Positions 1 through 8,048 are shown, numbered from the stretch's first letter. The stretch is 24,308 nt of DNA from an uncultured Bacteroides sp. (GCF_900547205.1 NZ_URFY01000061.1:1-24308); one strand, 5' to 3'. The notes: a model not told the origin generated them from the letters alone. Numbers and translations: made by a program.

Positions 1-433
1 ATCTCACTCTCATGCTCCATATTTTCTATTGTCTAAATTCAAGGCTTCTGCACATTGAATAATAGACATCACGATTTATACTACTAAACATGAGCGAATG
101 CGTTCCACAAAATTGTAAATCGATCTTTTTTCATACATTTCCTAAAAAAATAATTATGATGATGCAGTATTTCTGTTTTCTCTGTATTTAGTATATAAAA
201 GCTAGTAAAAAAGTATCAAACCAAATATCATTTAAGACCTACAACCTGAGCTTAACAAGTGAAGTGGGGAAAGATTAATTAAGAGAGAGAATTCAAAAGA
301 ACATCCCCAAAACGAGGAATCCCTGTCGACTGAGAAAGTTGGCAGGGATTCATTATTTATTAGCTTAGGATAGAAGGCTACAAATAAAGCAATAACAAAT
401 GATACATAAGAGTTATCTGAAACTATATCCTTT
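1..433. other. Non-coding left edge
   Basis: This AT-rich stretch lies downstream of the minus-strand gene that stops at 434. I see no convincing reading frame on either strand. The only clear structure is the hairpin at 317-351, annotated separately. A GGGGA/TCCCC pair brackets about 265-308 and could be part of a structured transcript entering from the left on the plus strand, but I found no good TAnnTTTG promoter inside the window to support a local RNA gene. Confidence 0.5.
317..351. terminator. Hairpin, possible bidirectional terminator
   Basis: GAATCCCTG at 317-325 pairs perfectly with CAGGGATTC at 343-351. The stem extends inward through 330/338, with G-T wobbles, to about 14 bp around a 7-nt loop. 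On plus it is followed by an AT-rich tract (ATTATTTATT), on minus by CTCGTTTTGGGG, so neither side has a clean U-run. It could end the minus-strand gene at 434-2140 or a plus-strand transcript coming from outside the window. Confidence 0.5.
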
Positions 434-2140
434 TTATTTGCAATACTTCGTTATCAGATCGTCCACATTCTGATCGCCCAGTTCTTTCGCTTTCTTAAAG
501 TTGCCACAAGCTTCATCCGTCTTTTTCTGCTGAATCTGACAAAGCCCTAACAAACGATAGGCTTCGCCATACTTCGGATCGGCTTTGAGCAACGTATTCA
601 GAATCTGAATGGCTTCATCATAACGCCCTACACGAAGATTGACTACCGCCTGTTCTGCCTGATAAGTCAGGTCGGTGGGGTTCAGTTCGACGGCTTTGGC
701 GATATCATCCAATGCACGCTGATACTGGCGACCCTTCAATGCGGCTTGTTCGCGATAATAGTAGAATATGTCATTCACCTGTCCGTTGACTGCCTTGAAA
801 TACGCATCATAATCGAGCAGGGCATTGCGTGCCTGATTGGCATTCATATTCATCTGTGCACGTTCGAGCACATAAGGAGCGAAATCGGCAGTGAGCGGCT
901 GCGGGCAACGGGCAATGCAACTATCCATCAATACTAGAATCTCCTTCGGATCGGCTTGCATCAACTCTTTGGTCTTGGCAGCACTAAAGAAACTGGCAGG
1001 GGAAGCAAGATTGCTTGCATTCACCTTCTCATAAGCAGCCAATGCGCCGGCATAATCTTGCTTGGCAAACAATATATCTCCTTCCAACTGAGTATATATA
1101 GGCAACGGATCGATAGCAATTGCCTCTCGAACATTCTTCAAAGCATTGTCGTACGTCCAGTCCTTATATGTCTTTTCCGGCTTCGACAACTGATAAGCGT
1201 GCATCAACTTAGCAATATTATAATACACATCGTCCTTTTTCTGAGATACCTTCAATGCCTGATTCAGTTCATCGGTAGCCTTATCGAGCCAAGATTGATC
1301 GTCCTGCGATTTAGCTATATAATAGGTAGCACGACGAAGATATCCCTCCGAACTAGTAGGATACTGACGGATAAAATCATCGAGCAACTGCCCGTAATCG
1401 TCTGCCGCCATCTGCGAAGACGCCATGAACAAATAGACCAATGCCTGATCTTCTTCATCGGGCAATCCTTTGCGTATGCCGATACTCTTCAGCGTAGCAT
1501 CTCCCAAAGAAAGCGCATTGATTTTCTGCGACATCGCAAAAGCGGCTCCTGCTGCATAGCAAGTATTCACCGTATCTGCTCCGGAGGACTTCTGCGAAAT
1601 GCCGAATACCTGACCTTCCACATTCATCACCGGACAGCTCACCATCTTATCTTTCATCTGCATCCCCAGTGTGTAGTAATGATATTCTCCGGCTATCTTG
1701 GAAACTTCTTTCACCTTGCCGGACTCACAAGCAATGCTTTTCTGCGTAGAATAAGGAAGCATCCACACATCCGAGCCTACCGCCGGAGCAGTGGTTGCCA
1801 CCACTAGCGCAGGTACTTTCTTTTCGGTAATGGCTACGCGGAACTTGATAACATCGTACATATCATCCGCTCCCAATATCGAGCTAACAGGCATCTTCTT
1901 GCCATCCGCCGTGATAACCTCAGCGCGTTCGGCCCCTTTGAAAAGGCTATAGTCTGACAATGCCAAGCCGTCTTCGGACACGAAAAATCCGTTTCCGGTG
2001 TTGAGCATTTTGTCGTTCTTGTCATAAGTCACCACAGAGAAGACAGCGCGTTTCGCCTTCTCCACCCATTTTGGGGTTTGTGCCATGCTTCCCTGTAAGA
2101 GAAAGAATAGCAAGAAAGGTAGGATTAAAATCTTCTTCAT
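434..2140 (-). CDS. Secreted degenerate trypsin-fold/TPR protein
   Basis: 568 residues. The first 20 form a signal peptide (MKK, then a Leu/Phe-rich core ending SMA-Q), so the protein is exported. Residues about 25-205 resemble an HtrA-like trypsin fold: GNGFFVSEDGLALSD matches the beta-hairpin before the catalytic His, YDVIKFRV (D96) matches the Asp region, and CPVMNVEGQVFGI matches the segment after GNSGGP. The catalytic His position reads DYSLF (63-67), and the Ser position reads Val or Ser in MVSCP (166-170) with no GNSGG. The domain is therefore probably not an active protease. Residues about 230-568 are helical tetratricopeptide-like repeats, clearest in the last 110 residues (for example RYDEAIQILNTLLKADP). 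It is the last gene of the dnaN-side minus-strand run, separated from rlmB by a palindromic gap. Function unknown; a periplasmic binding or scaffold role is inference. Confidence 0.8.
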   Translation of the reverse strand: MKKILILPFLLFFLLQGSMAQTPKWVEKAKRAVFSVVTYDKNDKMLNTGNGFFVSEDGLALSDYSLFKGAERAEVITADGKKMPVSSILGADDMYDVIKFRVAITEKKVPALVVATTAPAVGSDVWMLPYSTQKSIACESGKVKEVSKIAGEYHYYTLGMQMKDKMVSCPVMNVEGQVFGISQKSSGADTVNTCYAAGAAFAMSQKINALSLGDATLKSIGIRKGLPDEEDQALVYLFMASSQMAADDYGQLLDDFIRQYPTSSEGYLRRATYYIAKSQDDQSWLDKATDELNQALKVSQKKDDVYYNIAKLMHAYQLSKPEKTYKDWTYDNALKNVREAIAIDPLPIYTQLEGDILFAKQDYAGALAAYEKVNASNLASPASFFSAAKTKELMQADPKEILVLMDSCIARCPQPLTADFAPYVLERAQMNMNANQARNALLDYDAYFKAVNGQVNDIFYYYREQAALKGRQYQRALDDIAKAVELNPTDLTYQAEQAVVNLRVGRYDEAIQILNTLLKADPKYGEAYRLLGLCQIQQKKTDEACGNFKKAKELGDQNVDDLITKYCK

Positions 2141-2168
2141 ATCAAATAATTTGCTAATTTATCAATCT

Positions 2169-2221
2169 GCCAATATGCCAATTGGGATGCTCAACATCGC
2201 GCAACCCATTGGCATATTAGC
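2169..2221. repeat. Imperfect palindrome between rlmB and the TPR gene
   Basis: The left arm 2169-2186 and right arm 2205-2221 are inverted copies, differing by one mismatch and one bulged T. The loop holds a smaller hairpin (GATG 2186-2189 with CATC 2195-2198). The flanks repeat related words (TTTGCTAAT, TTGGCAAATTG), so the whole gap is built from variants of TTTGCCAATTTGC. In RNA read on minus it would fold just after the rlmB stop. There is no U-run, so it is not a standard terminator; it looks more like a dispersed intergenic repeat. Confidence 0.7.
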
Positions 2222-2243
2222 AAATTGGCAAATTGAATAATTA

Positions 2244-2981
2244 CTAATTTCTTTGTTTCACAGCTTCGTAAATCAAGATACCGGCAGCCACAGATACATT
2301 CAGCGATTCGATGGTTCCCAACATCGGTATCTTCACCCATTCGTCGCAAAGCGCCAGGTTATCGTAAGAGACTCCCGTATCCTCGGCTCCCATAATGATG
2401 CAGAGCGGTCCGGTATAGTCGGCTTTTGAATATTCGTAATCGCCCTTTTCGGTAGCGGCAACAATGCGGAAACCACTATCTTTGAGGTACTTCAAAGTAT
2501 TGTGCAGGCTCTGCTCGCGACACACGGGAAGAGTGTGCAATGCTCCCGCAGAGGTCTTGACAGCATCGGCATTGACCGCAGCTCCACCGCGAACGGGGAT
2601 AATTACTGCATCTACAGCTGCGCATTCGCAGGTACGGGCTATCGCACCGAAATTGCGTACATCGGTCACTCCGTCGAGCATCACAAAGAACGGATTCTTT
2701 CCCTGTTCGAACAAGAAAGGAACAAGGTCTTCCGTCTTTTGATAGGTGACAGAAGAAATGAAGGCTATCACGCCTTGGTGATTCTTCCGGGTGACGCGGT
2801 TGATACGCTCTACCGGAACACGCTGAACAGGTATCAGCGTACCTTTCAAGGCTGCAAAAAGTTCCTTGGAAAGATCACTTTGGATGTCTTTCTTCACGAG
2901 GATTTTGTCTATCTCTTTACCAGCCTGAATGGCCTCTATCACGGCACGAACGCCGAAAATCATTTCACTTTTATCAAGCAT
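2244..2981 (-). CDS. rlmB: TrmH-family 23S rRNA 2'-O-methyltransferase (RlmB-type)
   Basis: 245 residues, the usual length for RlmB. It is a SpoU/TrmH (SPOUT, alpha/beta-knot) methyltransferase that transfers a methyl group from S-adenosylmethionine to a ribose 2'-OH; RlmB acts on G2251 of 23S rRNA. Residues 1-75 form the substrate-binding N domain starting MIFGVRAVIEAI. Motif 1 is DGVTDVRNFGAIART (103-117, with N110 and R116). Motif 2 is IIMGAEDTGVS (195-205). Motif 3 is IPMLGTIESLNVSVA (218-232). The gene follows recN by 25 bp and probably shares its transcript. Family membership is firm; the exact target nucleotide is inferred, since RlmB and TrmH paralogues are hard to tell apart by eye. 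Confidence 0.88.
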   Translation of the reverse strand: MLDKSEMIFGVRAVIEAIQAGKEIDKILVKKDIQSDLSKELFAALKGTLIPVQRVPVERINRVTRKNHQGVIAFISSVTYQKTEDLVPFLFEQGKNPFFVMLDGVTDVRNFGAIARTCECAAVDAVIIPVRGGAAVNADAVKTSAGALHTLPVCREQSLHNTLKYLKDSGFRIVAATEKGDYEYSKADYTGPLCIIMGAEDTGVSYDNLALCDEWVKIPMLGTIESLNVSVAAGILIYEAVKQRN

Positions 2982-3006
2982 TTTACTATTTTCTGTTTAC
3001 AAATTA

Positions 3007-4671
3007 CTAGTTACGGGTGAGCAGGGACTTGGCATTGCTCAGCGCTGCTTCGGTCAGCGTAGCGCCACTGAGCATATGGGCTATTTCCTCCACTCGTTCT
3101 TCATCGGTGAGACGGCGGATGTGGCTGTTGGTTTCCGTATCGCTGTCTTTCTTATATACTTTATAATGCGCACGTCCGCGAGCGGCAATCTGTGGCAGGT
3201 GGGTGATGCTGATTACCTGACGGTTGCGGTCGCCCATCTCCTGCATCATGTCTGCCATGCGGTCGGCAATCTCACCGGAAACTCCGGTGTCTATTTCATC
3301 GAATACGATGGTGGGCAGCTTCACGGCTCCGGCTATCATAGCCTTGATGGAAAGCATGACACGCGCTATTTCACCTCCCGAAGCTACGGAAGAGATGTTC
3401 TGCAACGTGCCGTTTTTGTTGGCGGAGAACAGAAAGTTGACGGTATCTTCTCCCTGTATTCCGGGTTCTTTCTTCATCCCCATCTCTACTTGAAAACGAA
3501 CATTGGGCATCCCCAGCGGAACCAATCGGGCAGCCAACTGCTTTTCTACCTCGCTGGCAGCCGCCGCACGGGCTTTGGTGAGTACTGCCGCTTGCTGTTT
3601 CACCAAGTTGTATTGTTCTTCCTTGCGTGCGGTCAGTTCTTCAATGCGTTCATCGTAAGAAGTTATGTCGGACAGCTTTACGCGGTATTCCTCCGCCAAT
3701 GCCATCAGTTCCTCAAGCGTCTGCACCCGATGCTTCTGTTGCAGTGAATAAATCAGGTTCAACCGATTATTCACCTCTTCCAAACGGACAGGATTGAACT
3801 CGACAGACTCTCCCTGCGAAGAGACTTCCTGAGAAATATCTTTCAATTCGATATAGGCGCTCTCCATACGCTCGGCAAGCTCCTTGGCGGGTTGATATAC
3901 TTTTTGCAGACTGTTCAGGGTGTTGAGATTATCCTTCAGATAGGAAAGCAAGCCGCCCTCGTCGGAGAAAAACGACTGCTCGATCCGGTACAATCCGGCT
4001 TTAATTTCTTCCGAATGGCTCAGCACTTCCGACTCCTGTTCCAGTTCGTCCTGCTCGCCCTCTACCAACTGGGCTTCTTCGAGCTGCTCCAACTGGAAAC
4101 GGATGAAGTCTTCATCCGAACGGCTTTTCTCGGCAAGCGCCATCAGTTCGGAGAGTTCGTGCTCAATCTTCTTCCACTCGTTATAGCACGCATGATATTT
4201 CTCGATTGCCGCATCGTTGTGCGCCAATATATCGAGCACATTCAACTGGAATCCTTCTTTATTGAGCAACAGATTCTGATGCTGCGAATGCACATCAATC
4301 AACTGTTCGCCCAGCTCTTTGACCTGAGCCAAGGAAGCGGGCGTGTCATTGATAAACGCCCTGCTCTTGCCGGATGCCTGCACTTCGCGGCGAAGAATAC
4401 ACTCTTCTTCGTCATACTCCAGCTCGTTTTCTTCAAAAAACGGGCGCATACCGTAGGCGGATATATCAAAACGCGCTTCTATCACACACTTTGAAGCGCC
4501 ACGACGAATGGCTTTCACATCCGCCCGCTGACCGAGCAACAGACCGATGGCTCCCAGAATAATAGACTTTCCGGCTCCCGTTTCACCTGTTATAACGGAA
4601 AAACCTGTTTCAAAACTGATATCCAGTTTCTCTATCAATGCGTAATTCTGAATGTATAGTGAACGTAACAT
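3007..4671 (-). CDS. recN: DNA repair ATPase RecN
   Basis: 554 residues, normal for RecN, the SMC-like ATPase used in double-strand-break repair. Walker A is GETGAGKS (29-36). Residues about 150-380 are Glu/Lys/Leu-rich coiled coil on both sides of a short hinge. The ABC signature is ASGGEIARV (430-438), Walker B is TIVFDEIDTGVSG (454-466), and the His switch lies in ISITHLPQIAA. The start MLRSLYIQNYALIEKL is the classic RecN N terminus, which fixes the start codon. It is 16 bp downstream of coaBC and 25 bp upstream of rlmB, so it is likely co-transcribed. No LexA-like box is visible in the short gap, which suggests it is not separately SOS-controlled here. Confidence 0.97.
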   Translation of the reverse strand: MLRSLYIQNYALIEKLDISFETGFSVITGETGAGKSIILGAIGLLLGQRADVKAIRRGASKCVIEARFDISAYGMRPFFEENELEYDEEECILRREVQASGKSRAFINDTPASLAQVKELGEQLIDVHSQHQNLLLNKEGFQLNVLDILAHNDAAIEKYHACYNEWKKIEHELSELMALAEKSRSDEDFIRFQLEQLEEAQLVEGEQDELEQESEVLSHSEEIKAGLYRIEQSFFSDEGGLLSYLKDNLNTLNSLQKVYQPAKELAERMESAYIELKDISQEVSSQGESVEFNPVRLEEVNNRLNLIYSLQQKHRVQTLEELMALAEEYRVKLSDITSYDERIEELTARKEEQYNLVKQQAAVLTKARAAAASEVEKQLAARLVPLGMPNVRFQVEMGMKKEPGIQGEDTVNFLFSANKNGTLQNISSVASGGEIARVMLSIKAMIAGAVKLPTIVFDEIDTGVSGEIADRMADMMQEMGDRNRQVISITHLPQIAARGRAHYKVYKKDSDTETNSHIRRLTDEERVEEIAHMLSGATLTEAALSNAKSLLTRN

Positions 4672-4679
4672 TTGGATAA

Positions 4680-4711
4680 GTTGAAAGTTAAGAGTTGAGA
4701 GTTGAGAGTTT
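4680..4711. repeat. 7-bp tandem repeat overlapping the coaBC 3' end
   Basis: Four consecutive 7-mers (GTTGAAA, GTTAAGA, GTTGAGA, GTTGAGA) run from 4680 to 4707, followed by a partial GTTT. The array fills much of the recN-coaBC gap and runs into coaBC, where, read on minus, it encodes the last residues LSTLNS and supplies the TAA stop (4688-4690). From memory, AACTCTC-type 7-bp arrays are common between Bacteroides genes; I could not check this. Confidence 0.85.
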
Positions 4712-5905
4712 CATTTCATCACACAGGCGGTCGATGATGTCGGCGGCTACTTCCGTTTTCGGTTTCAGCGGATAGTCCTTGCGACCGTTCCGGTCGATGA
4801 TACTTATCTTATTGGTATCGTGACGGAAGCCGGCTCCTTCGTCCTTCAGCGAGTTGAGCACGATGAAGTCGAAGTTCTTCCGTTCGAGCTTTCCTTCGGC
4901 ATTCTGCTGTTCGTTGTCGGTTTCGAGGGCAAAGCCTACCAGACATTGGCGCTCCTTTTTGATTGCTCCCAAGCTGGCAGCAATATCTCGTGTTGCCTTG
5001 AGTGGCAGTGTAAGTTCTTGCTCTTTTTCCCGCTTTATCTTCTTCTCCGCCATCGTTGCCGGACGGTAATCCGCCACTGCCGCGCATAGAATAGCTGCAT
5101 CAGCTTGAGAAAAATTGCGCTCTGCCGCTTCATACATTTCTTCGGCAGACTCCACATCGATGCGAGTGATGCGCGAATGCTGCGTGCTGAGATGTACAGG
5201 ACCTGCCACCAGCGTCACCCGTGCTCCACGGCGGGCACACTCTTCGGCCAAGGCAAAGCCCATCTTTCCGGAAGAATAGTTGCCGATGAAACGAACGGGA
5301 TCAATCTTTTCAAAGGTCGGTCCGGCGGTTATCACAATCCGCTTGTCTTTCAGTTCACAGCTTGCAGAAAAGTATTCGTCGAGCACACGGATAATGTTTT
5401 CCGGTTCCTCCATACGTCCTTTTCCTACCAGATGGCTGGCAAGTTCTCCCGTGCCCGGCTCAATGATGTGATTGCCGTAGGACCGCAATGTATCCAGATT
5501 CTTCTGCGTGGAAGGATGGGCATACATATCGAGGTCCATAGCCGGAGCCACGAATACGGGGGCTTTTGCCGATAGATACGTCGTTATCAGCATATTATCG
5601 GCTATTCCGTTCGCCATCTTTCCGATGGTAGAAGCGGTGGCGGGTGCAATCAGCATGGCATCCGCCCACAGTCCGAGGTCGACGTGGCTGTTCCACGTAC
5701 CGTCGCGCTGGGCAAAGAAGTCGCTGATGACCGGTTTGCTGGTCAAAGCCGAAAGGGTGATGGGAGTAATAAATTCTTTTCCCGCCGGAGTGATGACGAC
5801 CTGCACTTCCGCGCCCTGTTTTATCAGTCCGCGGATGATGTAGCAAGCCTTATATGCGGCAATACTGCCGGTAATTCCAAGAATTATCTTTTTTCCTTTT
5901 AGCAT
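4688..5905 (-). CDS. coaBC: Bifunctional CoaBC (phosphopantothenoylcysteine synthetase/decarboxylase)
   Basis: 405 residues with both domains. The N-terminal half (1-180) is the FMN-dependent CoaC decarboxylase: ILGITGSIAAYK nucleotide loop, catalytic His in NSHVDLGLWAD (H74), APATAST, PAMDLDMY (121-128) and the flap GKGRM (161-165). The C-terminal half (188-405) is the CTP-dependent CoaB ligase: ITAGPTFEKIDPVRFIGNYSSGKMG, CAAVADYRP and KKIKRE. Together they make 4'-phosphopantetheine from phosphopantothenate and cysteine on the way to CoA. Two residues usual in CoaC are changed: Asp124 where PxMN has Asn, and Ser157 where ACGD has Cys. The start overlaps the exonuclease stop (TAATG). The extreme C terminus is encoded by a tandem repeat. 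Confidence 0.96.
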   Translation of the reverse strand: MLKGKKIILGITGSIAAYKACYIIRGLIKQGAEVQVVITPAGKEFITPITLSALTSKPVISDFFAQRDGTWNSHVDLGLWADAMLIAPATASTIGKMANGIADNMLITTYLSAKAPVFVAPAMDLDMYAHPSTQKNLDTLRSYGNHIIEPGTGELASHLVGKGRMEEPENIIRVLDEYFSASCELKDKRIVITAGPTFEKIDPVRFIGNYSSGKMGFALAEECARRGARVTLVAGPVHLSTQHSRITRIDVESAEEMYEAAERNFSQADAAILCAAVADYRPATMAEKKIKREKEQELTLPLKATRDIAASLGAIKKERQCLVGFALETDNEQQNAEGKLERKNFDFIVLNSLKDEGAGFRHDTNKISIIDRNGRKDYPLKPKTEVAADIIDRLCDEMKLSTLNS

Positions 5906-6684
5906 TATTTTGTAATCAAATTACTCATTTCACGCAAGCGAATCTTGGTCAGCATCGCCTTCGTGTTCAGTGTAAAGTCACTATTTAGTATCCAACTGTA
6001 GTATCCGGGATCTTTCTTCAAAACCTCGGCTACAGACATTCCTTTATACTTTCCGAAATTGAATATTTCTACTCCGTTATCGTCGTACACCATGCGTCCT
6101 GCAAAGTCTACATTCTTGCCGAAGCTTGAATATTCTGCCAGGTAAGCGATGTCGTTCTGAAGGTCCGGATAGCGGTCGAGTTGCGATTTCAGCACCTCGT
6201 AGGTAGCCCGTGTATCTGCCTCGGCAGTATGTGCGTCTTCGAGGTTCTTCTCGCAATAGAACTTGTAGGCTGCCGAAAGGGTGCGTTGTTCCATCTTGTG
6301 GAAGATTACTTGCACGTCAACGAACTTGCGCTTCGTCATGTCGATATCTACCCCGGAACGCAGAAATTCTTCTGCCAGCACAGGGATATCGAAACGGTTG
6401 GAGTTGAATCCTGCCAAGTCGCATCCTTCGATGTCGCGGGCAATGTTCTTTGCCACTTCTTTGAAAGTGGGGCAATCGGCAACGTCGGCATCATAAATGC
6501 CATGTATGGCAGAGGATGCTTCGGGGATATGCATTTCGGGGTTGATGCGCAATGTTTTCGCTTCTTCGTTTCCGTTTGGATAAACTTTCAGATAGCAGAT
6601 TTCAACGATTCGGTCTGTGTTGATATTGGTTCCTGTCGTCTCAAGATCGAAAAAGACGATGGGGTTTTTCAAGTTTAATTTCAT
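5905..6684 (-). CDS. DEDDh 3'-5' exonuclease with ExoX-like C-terminal domain
   Basis: 259 residues. The nuclease core (about 8-180) has all five DEDDh residues: D13 and E15 in FFDLETTG, D99 in GFNSNRFDIPVL, and H152 and D157 in HTAEADTR. This is the fold of DNA polymerase III epsilon and exonuclease X, which removes nucleotides from 3' ends using two metal ions. Residues about 205-250 (FNFGKYKGMSVAEV, then DPGYYSWIL) match the small domain at the end of ExoX-like exonucleases. No polymerase or helicase part is fused. The gene lies between dnaN and coaBC and overlaps the coaBC ATG. Whether it proofreads for the replicase or acts in repair cannot be decided; Bacteroidota carry several epsilon-like paralogues. 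Confidence 0.9.
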   Translation of the reverse strand: MKLNLKNPIVFFDLETTGTNINTDRIVEICYLKVYPNGNEEAKTLRINPEMHIPEASSAIHGIYDADVADCPTFKEVAKNIARDIEGCDLAGFNSNRFDIPVLAEEFLRSGVDIDMTKRKFVDVQVIFHKMEQRTLSAAYKFYCEKNLEDAHTAEADTRATYEVLKSQLDRYPDLQNDIAYLAEYSSFGKNVDFAGRMVYDDNGVEIFNFGKYKGMSVAEVLKKDPGYYSWILNSDFTLNTKAMLTKIRLREMSNLITK

Positions 6685-6700
6685 TGTAAATTATGTTTTT

Positions 6701-6786
6701 TCACCACAGATTACACAGATTGACACAGATAAAATAGGATTCAAAAAGAATTCAAAATCTGTGTTAATCCGTGTAATCTGTGGTGA
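6701..6786. repeat. 30-bp inverted repeat between dnaN and the exonuclease gene
   Basis: The arms 6701-6730 and 6757-6786 are inverted copies matching at 28 of 30 positions; one of the two differences is a G-U wobble in RNA. The 26-nt A-rich spacer contains a further ATTC/GAAT pair. The arm is made of the words CACAGATTA, CACAGATTG and CACAGAT. It fills most of the 117-bp gap. There is no U-run after either arm, so it is not a typical terminator. From memory, ACCACAGATTACACAGAT-type palindromes recur between genes in Bacteroides and other phyla. Confidence 0.9.
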
Positions 6787-6801
6787 ACTAGTGAATTTTG
6801 A

Positions 6802-7926
6802 TTAGTCATTCAACATCATCGGCATCAGCAGCATCAGCAAGTCTTCGTTCTCTTCCTGCTCCACCGGAATGACAACGCCTGCACGGGAAGGATCGGCAAG
6901 TTCGATAACTACTTCATCGGCGGAGATATTGTTCAGAATGTCGATGAGGAAGGTAGACTTGAATCCGATGCTCATGGCAGCGCCGGCGTATTGGCAAACT
7001 TGTGTTTCTTCGGCAGAAGTGGAGAAGTCGATGTCCTGTGCGGAAATCACGATTTGATTCTCCTGCATACGGAGTTTTATCAAACTGCTGGCTTGTGACG
7101 AGAAGATGGACACACGGCGCAAAGCTCCCATCAATTGCTGACGGTCTACGGTCAGCTTATGCGGATTGTTTTGCGGGATTACGGAGTTGTAGTTGGGGTA
7201 ACGTCCTTCAATCAGACGACAAACCATGCGGTACTTTTCGAGCATGAAAACGGCGTTGCGTTCGTCAAATTCGATAGTCACCGTACCCTGTTCTTTGGGA
7301 AGAAGGTTTTTGAGCAACGTAGCCGGTTTTTTTGGAAGAATAAATGCTGCACGCTCGTTGCCTTTGGCGGATAATGTCTTGCAGCGCACCAGTTTATGAC
7401 CGTCCGAAGCAACCATTGTGATGTCTTCTGTCGTAATATCGAAATAAATACCGTTCATCACCGGACGAAGCTCGTCGTCGGCAGTGGCAAACACCGAACG
7501 GTTGATGCCGTTCAGCAATACATCCGCATCCATCTCTACGCGGACTGCACTTTCACCCAACACAGCCGATTGCGGAAACTCATCCGCGTTCTGACCCATC
7601 AGGCTATATTTTCCGTTCTGATACTGCACCGTGATTTCGTAATTATCCGGGTTAATCTCGAATGAGAGTGGTTGTTCCGGGATTTCTTTCAGTGCATCGA
7701 GCAACGTTTTCGCTACTACGGCAAAACGTCCGTTTGCGTCGCTTTCATTCACTTCTACGGTGGTAACCATCGTTGTCTCACTGTCGGATACAGTCACAGA
7801 CAAAGTTCCGTCTTCCAGTTCGAAGAGGAAACAATCGAGAATAGGCAGCGCATTTTTTGAATTAATCACACGGCTGATGGCCTGTAAATGGCTGGAAAGA
7901 GCAGTACTTGAAACGATAAATTTCAT
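6802..7926 (-). CDS. dnaN: DNA polymerase III beta sliding clamp
   Basis: 374 residues, the standard size for the ring-forming processivity clamp, which consists of three structurally repeated domains of about 120 residues. N-terminal features are MKFIVSSTALSSHLQAISRVINSKNALPILDCFLFE; domain 2 contains VFATADDELRPVMNGIYFD; domain 3 contains CRLIEGRYPNYNSVIP and the C-terminal EENEDLLMLLMPMMLND, with the terminal hydrophobic/Met-rich strand usual for the family. The gene heads a minus-strand run and is divergent from the DUF3127 gene. A Bacteroides-type promoter lies at 7965-7997, giving a leader of roughly 30-35 nt. It is not next to dnaA, recF or gyrB in this window, which is normal for Bacteroidota. 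Confidence 0.98.
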   Translation of the reverse strand: MKFIVSSTALSSHLQAISRVINSKNALPILDCFLFELEDGTLSVTVSDSETTMVTTVEVNESDANGRFAVVAKTLLDALKEIPEQPLSFEINPDNYEITVQYQNGKYSLMGQNADEFPQSAVLGESAVRVEMDADVLLNGINRSVFATADDELRPVMNGIYFDITTEDITMVASDGHKLVRCKTLSAKGNERAAFILPKKPATLLKNLLPKEQGTVTIEFDERNAVFMLEKYRMVCRLIEGRYPNYNSVIPQNNPHKLTVDRQQLMGALRRVSIFSSQASSLIKLRMQENQIVISAQDIDFSTSAEETQVCQYAGAAMSIGFKSTFLIDILNNISADEVVIELADPSRAGVVIPVEQEENEDLLMLLMPMMLND

Positions 7927-7964
7927 ATATTTTCGTGTATTTAAGTTTTAAATGTTCTATCGCA

Positions 7965-7997
7965 CAAAGTTACGAAAAAAGATTCGGGTCGCCCAAT
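7965..7997 (-). promoter_or_regulatory. dnaN promoter (Bacteroides type)
   Basis: On minus, a perfect -7 motif TAACTTTG (7972-7965) is preceded by ATTG (7997-7994) with a 21-bp spacer, close to the Bacteroides consensus TTTG-N19/21-TAnnTTTG. It is 39 bp upstream of the dnaN ATG. Confidence 0.7.
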
Positions 7998-8048
7998 AAA
8001 ACAAAAGAAAAAAACAGGCTTTGTGCGGTGGATATTACTAAAAAATTG

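Noticed and set aside
956..1807. 283-codon plus-strand open frame
   Set aside because: It lies entirely antisense to the well-supported TPR/pseudo-protease gene and its translation is rich in Ile, His and Arg with no recognisable domain.
2929..3747. 272-codon plus-strand open frame
   Set aside because: Antisense to recN and the rlmB start, both of which have full motif sets; it looks like a shadow frame.
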